The notes beneath the pieces are model-generated. The model did no database searches, had not been told where the DNA came from, and was given only the letters and a program-made list of their open reading frames with translations. This document shows, one piece after another, positions 12,001 through 24,202 of a stretch of DNA of 64,000 bases. The stretch is from Xylaria sp. FL1777. Its lineage: Eukaryota > Ascomycota > Sordariomycetes > Xylariales > Xylariaceae. Position 1 is the stretch's first letter. Each line of letters begins with the position of its first letter. The DNA is taken from the NCBI GenBank assembly GCA_022578965.1, contig MU400546.1:62001-126000 (forward strand). The letters are read 5' to 3'. The position numbers were made by a program, and so were the translations under genes.

Positions 12001-13182
12001 TTACGAGGTAGAGTGGACTTCGATACCTGTCGCTTGCGATTGCTCTATTTCTTCGATTCGTTTCGTGATGCCGTCCCTCCATCCACGGTACTCTCGTCGT
12101 TTCTGGTCTGTCATGTCCCACCTACTCTGAAACATTGTGTCGGCCCTCTGGATGTGTAACCTCTCGCTGATTCTGGTGTCTTCGTCCTCCATTTCGACAT
12201 CATCACTAGGATTTTTTGCGTCTGGCTCAGATCTCCTAACCATTTCCTCAAAGCCGGCAAACCACTCGTCCTGTTGCCAACCCCTCTTGATAATCTCGGC
12301 AATGGCCATGTCTATGTCTTTCGACGTGACTTCAGACCACCCGATCCATAGCTCATCCTCATCCATACCTTGGATGGCGACTTTGTCCTGTGCGTGCTCT
12401 AGAATGACGAGGATTGATTTCCGTATTTTCGAATATTTCCTGTTGTCTAGTTCTCTGCCGTGCACTATTACATAGAGCTGCCCGGAAACAAGACAATATA
12501 CAGCCGCTAATAGGGAAGATAAGTGATCATTGACCCATTGGTCTTTCGTTCGCCTGCCATGGGATGCAACAATGGTTTGCATTCCGGCGAGAACGGTGCG
12601 CCCGATAAGCTCCTGGTCTAATTCTGTACACAGTAGCTGAATAGTTGGCCGTATCCATGCAGGCAAGGTGCTGTTGAGGCCACCAGCCTTCCTTTTTGCA
12701 GGTAGAGGTGGTGGTTTCGATGCGGACTTGGTAGGTGTGCCGTCTCCCCTCGCAGAAGCAGGAGAGCGGAACTTAGCTAAGGCGGCATCCTTGGTGGGCG
12801 TTGCTCGAGACGGGGTTCGCTGGGCGCCGCCGAAGAGGCCCGACTCTCTCGCTTTGGAGGTTGTTGTTCGTGTGCGGCTAGATTTGCCTAGGGATGTCGA
12901 GGGAAGGACATTGTCGAGGTGGGCATACAACCGTTCGTACAGCCGCGGAGGAATCGGTGGCCTCACCAGTATGGGCGGAAGGTTCAGCGAGATCTTGAGG
13001 CGTTCGCAAGCGATGTGAGCGCAAACGTAGGAACGGGCTACTTCTTCATCGACCTTCAGAGCTCCGGCGGTGTGACGCGACTGGGCGAGCAGGGACGACG
13101 AGAGATCCAGTAGAGGCTGTGGGAGCACGGTCGAATGGCTGGGCAGTAAAGAATACAAGGTTGGCTCTAATGTGCGACTCAT
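12001..13182 (-). CDS. ORC6: Origin recognition complex subunit 6
   Basis: Component of ORC, which marks replication origins and loads MCM helicase in the nucleus. It is a single exon of 393 residues, a usual fungal length. The N-terminal part (residues 1-100: LYSLLPSHSTVLPQPLLDL, then ARSYVCAHIACERLKISLNLP) is the cyclin-box/TFIIB-like fold of Orc6. A basic Ser/Thr-Pro-rich linker follows at about 100-165, with several TP and SP sites fitting CDK control. A second helical domain from about 170 to 310 begins PAWIRPTIQLLCTEL. The C-terminus (DMTDQKRREYRGWRDGI and on) is the conserved ORC-binding helix. The start ATG at 13182 is the first in the frame and matches the family. Confidence 0.88.
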   Translation of the reverse strand: MSRTLEPTLYSLLPSHSTVLPQPLLDLSSSLLAQSRHTAGALKVDEEVARSYVCAHIACERLKISLNLPPILVRPPIPPRLYERLYAHLDNVLPSTSLGKSSRTRTTTSKARESGLFGGAQRTPSRATPTKDAALAKFRSPASARGDGTPTKSASKPPPLPAKRKAGGLNSTLPAWIRPTIQLLCTELDQELIGRTVLAGMQTIVASHGRRTKDQWVNDHLSSLLAAVYCLVSGQLYVIVHGRELDNRKYSKIRKSILVILEHAQDKVAIQGMDEDELWIGWSEVTSKDIDMAIAEIIKRGWQQDEWFAGFEEMVRRSEPDAKNPSDDVEMEDEDTRISERLHIQRADTMFQSRWDMTDQKRREYRGWRDGITKRIEEIEQSQATGIEVHSTS

Positions 13183-13822
13183 CCTGGCACCCGAACGAAG
13201 GTTACGTCAACGTTGTTTATTAGAGTCTTTGGCGGATTCGAACTAAGAGGTCGTCGAAATGTGGCTCATATACTATACACAAGAGCGTATAGTTCCTTGC
13301 ATTATGGCGTAGTGCTGCCTCGGTGTTGTTTCATATCAAGGACATTGAAGGTAGAAATATGATAGAAGTTGGATTGTTGTAATGGAGAGATGACGTTTCT
13401 CTGATGCAGACGCGCCGACCTGCATTATAGTGTACTGCGTAACATCTGCCGTCCCGTAATCGCGTATCTTTAGCCTGCTTTGTTAGTGGCTGTTACCCCT
13501 GGTCCATGCCTGCAATGGGTAAACCCGATAGTGGGGGGGAGGCTGAAAGCCCCCTGTACCTAGGTACCGTACACCACCATTATCATCAGTAAACAAGTCT
13601 CTGATAAGGCACCTTACTTACTTACTGTAGGTAGATAATCGCAACGCTTGGTCCGTCATTGATCACCCATCCTCTATGCTGTTTAACACAAAACAAAGCG
13701 TGCTCTGTGTATATACAACACAAACCACTTAACATCACTCCCTGCATATATCTCGAGCTAAACAACACAATACTCTCATCACCCGCCTCAAAAGTGGAAG
13801 CCAGCCGAGGAGTCTCGTCACT
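13183..13822. other. Divergent promoter region of ORC6 and the EF-hand gene
   Basis: About 640 bases between two divergently transcribed genes. It contains a TACCTAGGTACC-type motif at about 13559-13570 and a pyrimidine/A-rich leader before 13823. I see no unambiguous regulator site. Confidence 0.55.
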
Positions 13823-14548
13823 ATGCTTTCTACCATCCTAGTAACCGCCAGTTTGCTCACCGGCGTCCTTGGTCATGGCTCCCATGACCAGAAGCCCATA
13901 GTGCCAGACGATGCCAATTGGATGACGAAACACATGGCCGGTACGTTTATATCTCTTCCAGCCGGATATCACGGTCTGCGCTTTTGCGCAAGCAAGGAGA
14001 ACAACCAGACGATATCTTTCCTCGCATGGATGCAATGATGCTAACTCGATCGCCACGGCGCAGAGGAACACCACGTCTCCAACTTCGACCCTTCTTCCTT
14101 CTTCACCCTACACGACTTCAACGGGAACGGCCGCTGGGAAGTCGACGAGATCCTGCGCACCTACGGATTGATGGACGAGTCAAACAAAGACGTGACCCTT
14201 CCCAAACGAGACGAGTATCAGCGCCAGCTACTGAGCCTTCTCGACCGCAACGGCGACGGTTTCGTCTCGCGCGACGAGTTCATGTCCTTGCTTGCAGGCG
14301 GTGGCACGCTGCCGGACCTTGGCACGGGGCCCGGCCACCACGGCGACGACGAGTACGAGTACGAGATCCACCACTGGGAGAAGTACCACGACGAGAACAC
14401 CCGTCTCGAAGATCTGACCCATCCTGAGGACATTGCGCATTTCCGCAAGCACGACGAGATGGAGGAAGCCGAGGAACGGCTTGCGCGCCTCGATCGCATG
14501 GCCATTGTGCAGGAGAACATCCCGGCTAAATTCAGGAGGTCGGGCTAA
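13823..14548 (+). CDS. Secretory-pathway EF-hand protein (Ssp120-like)
   Basis: A calcium-binding protein of the secretory pathway, related in layout to yeast Ssp120 and to nucleobindin/calumenin proteins. Exons 13823-13940 and 14064-14548 (intron with GTACGT donor, TGCTAAC branch site, GCGCAG acceptor) give 200 residues. Residues 1-17 are a signal peptide (LSTILVTASLLTGVLG). The first EF-hand loop is at 57-68 (DFNGNGRWEVDE) and the second at 99-110 (DRNGDGFVSRDE), both with the acidic first and twelfth positions. After them comes an acidic, His-rich stretch (HHGDDEYEYEIHHWEKYHDE). There is no HDEL-type retention signal. Role in cargo sorting is inferred from relatives. Confidence 0.85.
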
Positions 14549-15791
14549 TGATTACGTGCGGGTTTACACTCTTATAATGTTGATCTATTTCTTTGAGGTT
14601 TTGCTTACCCACGTGATGTATATTGAGCGCATGATTGGAATGGCGTCTGCACGGTACCGGCTTGTATGTGTATGTCTATATGATTTGGAAAGAATTGCGC
14701 ATGACTGTGCAACGTGAGGGGAACGAAATGGCTTTGACATGAGGAACCGAACTTGAATAAACAAGTTCACATGTCAGTGATGAGATAGATATCCTCACAT
14801 TCGCCGGTACCTACAGTCCCTTACTAAGCGAGCTATGGTTTGAGCGCCACTAATATTGATGACGAGTCTGTCTTTTCGCTCCCTTTACAGAGACGAGCGA
14901 AAGACATGTTGGGAGCCTCGTTAGATTCTTCGTTCGAAGCCGGGATTCCGACTGTCTAAGTCCTCATTTACTCCCCCCCCCCCGATTACTAGAAATTTGG
15001 AAAAGTGCGGCTTCCTTCTCGAGGCGATGTTATGAAGCCCTCCTCAATCTCCTCCTTAGCGTTGTTGTCATCGTCGATAGATTCGAACAGCTATGGAGTG
15101 TTTCCTGATGAGCATGAAGAAGGGTATATAAGCTCCTCACCCGTGTCAGGAAAATGCAGCTTATGAAGAATGACTTATTCTCGGCTGATTATGATATGGC
15201 CAGACCAATGATTGGAGCGTCCTTATATCCGTCGCACATCCTGGCTGATTCTATTGATCCTCACATTGAGTTTAGCTCTACTCCATAGGTTAGTCTCAGT
15301 CATATCTCGCTTGTATACGTTCCGGCGAGAGGGCAGGATATGCTGTTGTTGTCTTACCTAGGAAGACTTATTATTAAATACTTGATATTATATGTATATA
15401 CACCGCTTGTAGGCTACAACTTATCGTGCTTGGATTGTCTTGTGGTGGCGTTATTTTATGTCTAGACATGTAAAGCTGGTGTTATGCCGTTACTTGAATT
15501 TCCTAGAGCCTTCTAGGGTTCTAACAAAGCTTACAATACCTACCTACTCAGAGAGGTCACAAAACTGCAATATTACGTGAAGTATCTCAATATCAAACTT
15601 TATAATTCCAATATGACTTATTTCATAACTGGAATCTCATGGCTTCATGAGTAAATGAGCGCAAAAAGGGGGTTAATTCCTGGTGGGACACTATTACAGC
15701 ACTTTCTCCCTAACGCCCCACCTCAGCTTGTTAACCTTTTTAACCTACGTCACTAGATTGAAGCAATGAATTCACTAAGACATATCTCATC
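14549..15791. other. Intergenic, with an 11-base poly-C run
   Basis: About 1.2 kb. A run of 11 C lies at 14973-14983. Between about 15300 and 15660 the DNA is AT-rich. No gene seen; it includes the 3' flank of the EF-hand gene and the promoter of TRM12. Confidence 0.55.
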
Positions 15792-17285
15792 ATGAATGCA
15801 GAGGAGTGTGAAGAACGCGAAGCCAAAAAGACGCGAAAGAGACCTCCTCGCCAAAAACGGAATCCTATTGAAGCGGCCGTCAGGTCTTGGTATGAAAAAC
15901 ATGAGATTCACCTTCAGAACCAGCACAACGTTAGTGATCTCATCGCACAAGCGCCTAAGCGATGGACAGCGTATGGGCCGCTAGTTCTGCTTCCCGCAGG
16001 CTCATTCACGTCAGCGGCATGGCGTGATGTACTGGATTTGACCGCGAACCCATCTGTTCTTGGGTCAATAGACGACAATGAGAAGATGGGTGAGGACGAT
16101 AAAAGCTTACGAGGCCCCGCGCTATTATGGAAGACGATACTCGATGAGATTTCAGCGTCTCCTAAAGCCAAGCTCACACATCTGGCTATCAACGAGGGCA
16201 TACCTTTGCATTCAAAGCCTGCCAACAAAGGGGTGGAAGCGACGGTAGGAGGTAGCGAGAACATCCTGCGCAGCCCAAGCGGTCTCCGAATGCTCTATGG
16301 TGATTTCGGGCCATCCAGATTATCGACACCCGTTAGTGATGTGAGAGAAAATGAGGCACAGCCGGGCGATGTGGCAGAAGCAGACTTCTCGAGCACCTTC
16401 TGGGTCTCGACGAAGCAAAACGGCATCACGCAGACGTGGGCGCCCAGATGGACCATGTTCAGCCGGGGCAACATAAAAGAAAAAGCGCGGCTGCTGGACT
16501 TTCACGACGCCGGAAACTCAACAACACACACCCGAGATCAGCAGGACAGCGACTTGTCGCATCGGCACATTCCTGCGGAGCAGCGGATGGGAGCACTGGC
16601 CGTCGACTTGTATGCCGGGATCGGGTACTTCGCCTTCTGCTACGCGGCGCTGGGGTTTCGCGTGCTATGCTGGGAGCTGAATGCGTGGAGCGTGGAGGGG
16701 CTGAGACGCGGCGCGGGAGCGAATGGGTGGAGCGTGAGGGTTGTTCGGCCGCCATCCGAGCTGAGTAATAAGACGGAGGAGGAAGAGGACATGCTGAAAG
16801 GAGTCCTTGCTGGCGATGAGACCATCGTCGTGTTCCTCGAGGATAATGCCCGTGCGGCGGGTAGGATCAAGAGATTAGATGAGCTCACGAGAGAGCGTGA
16901 GACACAGCAGAGGCACGACGGAGAGGGTACTGATAGACTTGATATCGCGCCGCTGCGAATGAGCGATGTCGTGCACGTCAATTGCGGTCTGCTGCCCACG
17001 AGCCGCGGCTCGTGGACCACAGCATGGGATATAGCTAGTGAGGCCCAACGGGCTTGGCTCCACGTCCATGAAAATGTGGGTGTGTCCGATATTGAGGCGA
17101 TGAAAGAGGAGATCCGTGAATGGTTTACCGCGCGAACGCTGGAGAGAAGTGACGAGGTCGGTACTGAGACCCATGTATGCGCGGAACATGTTGAGCTGGT
17201 TAAGACGTTCGCTCCGGACGTTTGGCATTGCGTATTTGATTTATATGTTAAGAGGTGCACTAGTAGAAGCCGCAACATAACGTGA
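15792..17285 (+). CDS. TRM12: tRNA wybutosine-synthesizing protein 2 (aminocarboxypropyltransferase)
   Basis: Transfers the alpha-amino-alpha-carboxypropyl group of S-adenosylmethionine to the wyosine precursor at position 37 of tRNA-Phe (cytosol), the TYW2/Trm12 step of wybutosine synthesis. One exon of 497 residues. The class I SAM-binding fold starts at about residue 270 with VDLYAGIGYF, followed by the second strand WELNAWSVEGL. Later family blocks are VVFLEDNARAAGRI and VNCGLLPTSRGSWTTAW. The N-terminal part (PKRWTAYGPLVLLPAGSF) is typical of fungal Trm12. The Met at 15792 follows a basic-rich start (KKTRKRPPRQKR). No intron is needed. Confidence 0.88.
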   Translation: MNAEECEEREAKKTRKRPPRQKRNPIEAAVRSWYEKHEIHLQNQHNVSDLIAQAPKRWTAYGPLVLLPAGSFTSAAWRDVLDLTANPSVLGSIDDNEKMGEDDKSLRGPALLWKTILDEISASPKAKLTHLAINEGIPLHSKPANKGVEATVGGSENILRSPSGLRMLYGDFGPSRLSTPVSDVRENEAQPGDVAEADFSSTFWVSTKQNGITQTWAPRWTMFSRGNIKEKARLLDFHDAGNSTTHTRDQQDSDLSHRHIPAEQRMGALAVDLYAGIGYFAFCYAALGFRVLCWELNAWSVEGLRRGAGANGWSVRVVRPPSELSNKTEEEEDMLKGVLAGDETIVVFLEDNARAAGRIKRLDELTRERETQQRHDGEGTDRLDIAPLRMSDVVHVNCGLLPTSRGSWTTAWDIASEAQRAWLHVHENVGVSDIEAMKEEIREWFTARTLERSDEVGTETHVCAEHVELVKTFAPDVWHCVFDLYVKRCTSRSRNIT

Positions 17286-19894
17286 AATTACTTCATGACG
17301 GGATTCTCGCTCATTTGGCACTATTTTATGGTGGTATAAAAACCGTGGCTAAGCAAGTACTAAGACAGGATGCGGTCGAAGGAACGAAATGTTTAGTGCA
17401 ATCATGCTAACTATATTGTAAATAATTATTTTTCTAGAGGCCTGGTACTGCAGCATCAAAGAGCCTTGAAGGGCTTCATGGACTTTTGCATTCAATGATT
17501 GATTGCAACTGCGATCTTGTCTGAACAGCATTACTCGAACTCTGGAAGCTCGTTCCCACTCATTCTACATCTTTCAGAGAACCAGAGCATAGTAATTTCC
17601 AGCAAGGATTCGATACTATTATTCAATATGCTAGGCACTCCAACCTATACAAGTTTATCTCGTTCGCGAACAGGCTTTATGAATTTTGAAGGATAACACC
17701 CATCTAATAGCCACCATGAAAGACTGGATGGAGAAACACAGTATATATAACTTAACTGGATGCTTGATGTTGTTTCTTAGACATAAAAGTCTTGCTACAG
17801 GGGAAACCTCTCGAAGGATTTCTGCAGAAAACAATACGACCTAGGATTTATTTTGTTGGTATGCCTCTCTCACCTAACTAGCAGCAGCAGAGGGGAGAAA
17901 TCGGAATATCTCGACCAAGTGTGTGAGAACAAGCATACCTGTTACATGGTATACGCAGTAAGTGCAGGGTAGCTAGTGAGAAAGCAACGAAAGCAATAAG
18001 AAACAGGCCAATCACGTCTACGGCAGTAATTGATCCCGCCATCCATCCATCTATCCATGTCGTTCGACGTCGGGGCGAGGGAGGGAGACAAGCGTGGTGA
18101 TGTGCGTCTTAGTCCGCCGCCAAGCTGCATACACATGACACTAATTAAGGTAAGCCCGCCCAAACGGCCCACCCCCGAAATCGCTCCATCAGCAAGTTTG
18201 TCAGTTGGACCTGAACGTGGGATCTGTGGGGGTTGCCTACACTAGACTAGAAGACGGTTATGCATGCGCAGAACATGTGTTTGTTCTGGTATAGGTAGGT
18301 ATATGTAGTCTAGTACAGTAGTGGTGCGGTCTGGGGTGACCTGGCAGAATTCGTACAGATAAGTACTAATATACTATACACATTATCTGTATCTCCGGAT
18401 CTGTGCCCCAAGTGCTGCTGATTAATGGTGCCACGTTCTTTGCGCTTCGACGGGGAGAGGAAACTTGATAGTGAGTGTACGCAGTACTCAGCAGAGTAGA
18501 CAAGTTATAGTATGAGTCGTCAATTGTTGCGGCGGGGTATTCCGTGTTTTGAGACGCCATATCTGGCCATACCTCCTGTTCTCCTTATTCGGTTCGCCTT
18601 GGTTGGTGGTCTGACAAGAAGATTCACCGCTGGCTTCATCGTAAGATTTCAGGCGCCGCAGTTTAGGGTTGCGCGGAGCTCCGTCAGTCTTATCACTGCG
18701 TAGTGCAAGTTGAAGGACGGACAGACATGCTTAACAGGTTACTTGATACGGGCATAGATGTACTGCGTATGGCATAGGACAGATGGACCGATGTCTGCAG
18801 CGGGAGTCGTGCAGAGAGATGGTGAGCGACGCATGATATGATGCATCTACATGTATGTGTATTACTTAAGTATGCGTGTAAGTCCGAAAGCCCACCACAA
18901 ACACATACATTAAGTACTACACATACTAAAAATTAGAATGGGGATCGCGTAATCCAAATGCTACCTAATAAAATGGCGTAGGGACGTTGGTTTTTTGCCT
19001 TGTTCGATGAGCCTTGTCGATAGTTTCCTGCATTTCGTCTATCTTAAAGTAGGTAGTGGATTGGCAGCAGATCTAATGCAACAATCCGAACTCCGTACTC
19101 CGTGGAATTCTCCGTTCCACCGGTATCGTCGCGGGCTTAAGGCGTTGCAGGGGGTTCCGTATGCAGGAGCACGTCTGGCATATCACAGTATGCACTACTG
19201 TGTTGGAGGTGTCTCCGAGAGTTCCCGGAACTTCTCAAGCTATACTTGTTATGATACAGTTACCAGTCACAAGCTTCGGTTGGTAGTAGATACCTGCACG
19301 TGTACTATGTTACTTGTGACTGACATATGATACCTTGGCTGACGGTTATAGTAACGTTTTGTGTTCTCTTGTGATGGCGAGCCACTTAGTAATGGAAGAG
19401 ACACCGTTGAAGTCGCCACGAGAACGCTGCCGGGAGTTATGAATGAGAGCTATAGCTTACTGGTAGTTACTGCGTATATTTGATCAGCAAAGTAGCCTAC
19501 CTTTTCATTGATTCCCTTCTTAACATTAAGACTTGCGGGGATTGCTAGAGTTACATGTCAACGGATTAGAATATGTTCTGATACAATATCCAAAAGTACC
19601 GACCATTCCCGGGGGAATTAAGCGTTCATCATTGCTACTCATCACCGACATAATCACCCTTATTCCAGAAGCGAAAATGGGTAGGAGAGGCGGAAACATC
19701 AATTCATGCTTATTTTATTCATGGGTGTGCAGAAGAACCATTTTAAAACCCGGAAACCTCTGGACTCGTCCAGCATGCCCGTGTCACCTGCGACTAGTAC
19801 GCCGAAATCCAGTATAATGTGGTTTGCAATTGGGTACATGCTCTTAACGCCATCCCTGGGGCCAACCATCCCACGCCACGACCACTGTCGTTCT
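17286..19894. other. Long intergenic region between TRM12 and RPS18 (convergent)
   Basis: 2.6 kb with only short, motif-free open frames. A CCAT-type tandem repeat lies at about 18040-18058. Many TAC/GTA-rich stretches occur, for example around 18290-18370. No gene supported, but the neighbouring RPS18 shows that genes built of very short exons could be missed here. Confidence 0.5.
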
Positions 19895-21275
19895 CTATCC
19901 CTTCTTCTTGGACACACCGACGGTACGACCGCGGCGACCCGTTGTCTTGGTGTGCTGTCCACGGACACGGAGGCCCCAGTAGTGTCGGAGACCACGGTGA
20001 GCACGGATCTTCTTCAAGCGCTCGAGATCCTCACGAAGCTTGCTGTCAACAGCAGACGAAATGGCATGCGAGTTGGTACCGGTAACGATATCTCTTTGTC
20101 GGTTGAGGACTGCTCATCATCAGCTCTGCGCCTTTCGAGTCGACTTGATCACTTCGTAACTTACACCAAGCGGGAATCTTGTAGGCAGCGGGGTCTTTGA
20201 CGATCTGGACGACACGCTCAAGCTCTTCAGCTGTAAGCTCACCGGCGCTAAATGTACTCAAATTAGTTTATTGTCAATCGGAATATTTGGGTTCGTTTCT
20301 CGCTTACCGCTTGTTCTTGTCGATATCGGCCTTCTTGAGGATCAAGTCGGCGAAACGAGGACCAATACTGGACTACGTTTTAGTTCACGTCCTATAATAA
20401 CAATCACAGGAATATTCTTACCCCTTGATCGAAGTCAGGGCGTCTGTACATACGTCAGTAATTACATATATATAAATATGATGAACTATGAGGTTGTAGG
20501 GAGGAAAGCTCCTCTCAAATCTCCTATTGTAAAAATGGAAGGTAGACGATATTACTCACAGAGGGCCTTCTGCTTGCCGTCGACATTGGTGTTACTTTCA
20601 AAAATTTGTTAGTAGGTTGGTTCAGATGTCGCTGGCGTTGCAAACTAAGTTGCTAAGATGGTTCGAAATCGCTATAATAGCTATTCGTGGTAATATCGAA
20701 TGAGGAGTATTGAAGGAATTCATACAGTAAACGAATAATGAACTATTCACGTGAGGTCAGTAAGTCCTTTGATGTGTACCGGAGAGCTGAATGATGCAAG
20801 CGCTTTAAATACGGAAAACACTTTGAGGCACATCACGATTCAACTATAAATAGATCCAACACTCACCTGAAAGCTCGACTTCTCACCCGAGACGAGAGAC
20901 TGGATGACGTATCAGCATTTTCTGTCCTAGTAATCGATGGTATTACGCTGCCCAAGGCTTCCTAATTCCTATCGCAAATGCTCGAGTGCCGGCTAATGTT
21001 CGATTTCGGCGGGGTTGTTGGCGTAACTTATAGATCACTTGCAGCTCCTAATTGACGTATTTTTACCGAAATAGGTGCCACATTGCTCGTGTGGTTCGAA
21101 TTCGTAGATGGCGCTTCGTGGTCATCGTCGGATCCGTTAAGATCTCCTCAAGGAGGTATCATCGTTTCGACGCGACAAAACGGCGGCAGGAAAATAGCGC
21201 AGCAATCTCGAGCATTTGTTCCAGGGAAATAGCAAATCCATTGAGCGGATGCGCATCTGTATTTCGACTCACCAT
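19895..21275 (-). CDS. RPS18: 40S ribosomal protein S18 (uS13)
   Basis: Head protein of the small ribosomal subunit. Eight coding exons rebuild a complete protein of 155 residues, the normal length: 21275-21273 (just the ATG), 20899-20867, 20742-20726 (17 nt), 20594-20560, 20443-20422 (22 nt), 20367-20308, 20247-20165, 20109-19895. All introns are GT-AG and all phases agree. The joined product runs from [20 protein letters not shown] through [20 protein letters not shown] to [20 protein letters not shown] and ends SKKKG. The start sits in CACCATG, followed at once by the donor GTGAGT, and intron 1 is 373 nt. No exon exceeds 215 nt, so simple open-frame searches see only fragments. Confidence 0.92.
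20726..20742 (-). other. 17-nt microexon of RPS18
   Basis: It is flanked by GAATAG (acceptor) and GTATGA (donor). It supplies FIIRLL between SSFQ and NTNV, exactly the residues the family requires, and its length corrects the phase from 0 to 2. Confidence 0.85.
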
Positions 21276-22835
21276 GGTGACGACGTGTGGTGTGGTGGAC
21301 TGTCGATGGGAAAGGAAGCAGAACAGTCCGAGCTACAACAACTCAAGATTTTTGGTAGAGGACGTGGTTTCTGTGTGTGCGGGAGTCAAAGCTTTTCCGA
21401 ATCCGACTTTGGGCCAACGTGATTTGATTGGGTCGTTTTTCAACAGCGTGGGACTGCCCTAGTGGAGCGCCTCTTCTTATCTTATCACATAGTTTCCTGT
21501 TGGTAATTCACCCCGCCTTTCATGATATGTGGCTTTGCCTAGATGTGGCTGAAATTCACTCGTGGCTCGACTACTAGTACAGCTAAAGTAGTAAGACCGT
21601 TCATCTTCAACCTTTCTGTCTTTGGTCTATCACCTCTTTATTATGCTGCGCCCACAGATAGCTGGAATCTCATATGCTTTAAATCTAAGCAGACATAAAA
21701 CAGCATTGATGGGTATATATGGACTGATTTAGCTTCGTTATTGATTCATGAAACCACTTCCTCAGTTTAAGAAATTGCATATTAGTACAGCTGTCTTCTT
21801 CATCTAATCAATATTCAGGTTTGCGCGTGTATATTTGTTTGACCGATTTACTACCTAGGTAGTATACAAACGTCCGTTAAGTCTAGACTATCGCATGATG
21901 GCGTTCGGTATTTGCTGGATTAAAAGTACCTCGGCAGGGCCGCAGGGCAATATGAATCACGAATTAGTACCTACCTAGGTAGGTATGCAAGTGATGTGAC
22001 AGGGCGTACATATACCTACTATATGTAGATGGTATCTGGTACAAGCACGTCAACTTGTACAGACTGTGCTCAATACACCGTGTTGCAGGCCTACGCAGCA
22101 CTTACTCAGTATGGTCGCACGCAACCTGTGCAGTGACCCTGTTCAGACCTGTTCTGGCCCCACCTAAGCAAGGCCCTTAGTCCGAAGCCGCAACACAACA
22201 TCAGACCAGGAGCACCCCGGCTGCCCCAGTCGCTAAATGTTGGCGGGGCCAGATCACTGGCGCAACTCGGCGATAACGGTCGATTTTACCCAGTAAGTAC
22301 TTAGGTACCGTGGGCGCCCGTTTTCTTCCTGGTGTGATTATTGCTTCCTAGGCATCTCCTCCCATTCACACGCCACCATCCAGCAGGAATAGAACTGAAT
22401 CGCCCGGGACAGCTTTTCTGTAAACACATACTGCTTGAAAAGTCGTTGAAAATCTACGAGGCTCCTCGAGATACCGCCGGTTTAGAATTGGTCCTGCATT
22501 CTACCGAGAAAGACAAATACGACTGGAACTACCCAGCTTGTGATAATTGCTCGCACTTGGTCTCATCCACCTTCAACAGAGCACCAGCACTAAGCCTTGC
22601 CTGATCGCCGTTTTCTTTATCGAACTTCCACTACACCCAGAGTGCATTAACTCGTCCATTTGCTCCTACCAATCCTCGCAATCGAGTCTCTACGAATAAT
22701 CGCCGGGACTTACGTCTTTCCTTCGCTAGCTAGCTCAAGTTCTTATTAGATAGATATTGCCTAGCTAATAAGGACCTTGGCGCCAACAGCTCTTGCGGTT
22801 CATTTTCTTCACATATTTCTTCACAATTCACGACC
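21276..22835. other. Divergent promoter region of RPS18 and KGD4
   Basis: 1.56 kb between two divergently transcribed genes. It contains palindromic TACCTAGGTA motifs at about 21850-21863 and 21968-21986 and several TACCTACT/AGGTAGGT variants up to about 22030. No open frame has a recognisable product. Confidence 0.6.
21840..22035. repeat. Cluster of TACCTAGGTA palindromes
   Basis: Near-perfect palindromes CTACCTAGGTAG (from 21851) and TACCTACCTAGGTAGGTA (from 21968) lie about 110 bases apart. The same motif recurs at many intergenic places in the window. Confidence 0.7.
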
Positions 22836-23340
22836 ATGTTCGCAACTCGGGCTCTCCGTCAGGCTACTGCTCACGCCGCTGAGCGTACGCCTTTAATTCG
22901 CTTCATCGGCAAGCGAGAAATCCCCTGTAAGTACTTCAATACACACCACATTCCTTTTACCTAAGCTTCCGATATGTCTCAGTACCCACCTTCCCCTCCA
23001 TGTTGTGCTTTTTGCTGTTTCTTTTTGCTAATATGTCTCGATAGCGAACATCGACCACACACCTCACCCACACCCTGCTTCTCCAACTGGCTCCCTACCG
23101 GCCAACTTCAGTCAGGGCAACACTCACGCGAGCTTCTCTGCATACCGTGACTCGGCTCAGCAACACGGACCCCTGCGCAAGTCTATCGGTTCACTGCCAG
23201 CCTCCAGGCTCGGCCCTATCGAGCCGCCCAAGGGCCAGTATTTTGACCGCAACGAGCTCCCGGAGCGCTTCCGAAGAACCCCCTTGAGCCTCGCCGAGAT
23301 CGAAGCTATCGAGACCGGCGGGGCCACTCTCGTTGGTTGA
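22836..23340 (+). CDS. KGD4: Mitochondrial 2-oxoglutarate dehydrogenase subunit 4 (Kgd4/YMR31)
   Basis: Small mitochondrial protein first classed as ribosomal YMR31 and later shown in yeast to link E3 to the 2-oxoglutarate dehydrogenase core. Exons 22836-22926 and 23045-23340 (GTAAGT donor, GATAG acceptor, phase 1) give 128 residues, the family size. The N-terminus is a presequence rich in Arg and Ala with no acid before residue 16 (MFATRALRQATAHAA). The conserved start of the mature part is RFIGKRE, followed by HTPHPHPASP. The C-terminal block is YFDRNELPERFRRTPLS with ALVG-like ending (ATLVG). Confidence 0.88.
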
Positions 23341-24202
23341 GTTTGAAGGCGAGAGACGTCGCGGATTATACGAGGAAACGACGGCGTATATGGATTTGTA
23401 CGATGGACGACGTTGTATTACCATGACATGAGGACTGGCAGCTTAAAAATGAGTGAACACGGATACCAAGTACTTCAACCTCTAAGTGAAACTGGACGGC
23501 CTCTAGACGGTTGGGACCACGGAAATGAGCGTGTAAGAGGGACTATGGATGTTGGTGAGCGCTGACTATACACAAGAGGTTTCGGCGGGAGCGAATCGAT
23601 GATGTGGAGTGGCGTACACTTCACTATGGTACTCGAATCCTTCAACATGAACATTATACGGAGAGAGGCTAGAATATTTTTAGGGGAAAGACAAAATGTG
23701 CTTTAGATCTCGGCATTGGTGGATAGGCGAGCGCAGAGTCAGACACTGTGCTATTGTTGCTAATTTGATAATGCGATTTAACTTCCCAATTTGTTTGCCT
23801 TTGCTAGCTGTTCTATTTTCCCTTTATGCATTACCACTAAACTCTTGCACGTGCTATGTAAGGTTTTATGTGTTAGATGTCCCTTTTAATCTACAGAGTG
23901 TTATGTACATAATGTTTTGTACACTATGTCTCTCGTAGTCATGGATGTAGATGTAAAGGTCAAACTTAGAAACAAGATAAGCTCAAGGCGTATCTATTTT
24001 AGTGCATCTCTGAAAAAAAAAAAAAGTAGTTGCATACACTCACGTACGAAGTGCAGGGCAATAGCAATACCTAGGAAAGGAGGAGTACATACAATCCAAG
24101 TCCCGTGATCTCGCGATAGGCTCGAGACCTCCAATTCAATTAAAACGGCACCCCACGTCATATGTCTCCTTTGGTACCGCGTCAGTTCCCGTCCCTTTCC
24201 AC
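23341..24202. other. Intergenic with a poly-A tract
   Basis: About 860 bases: the 3' flank of KGD4 and the promoter of PNKP. A run of 13 A lies at 24013-24025. No gene seen. Confidence 0.55.
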
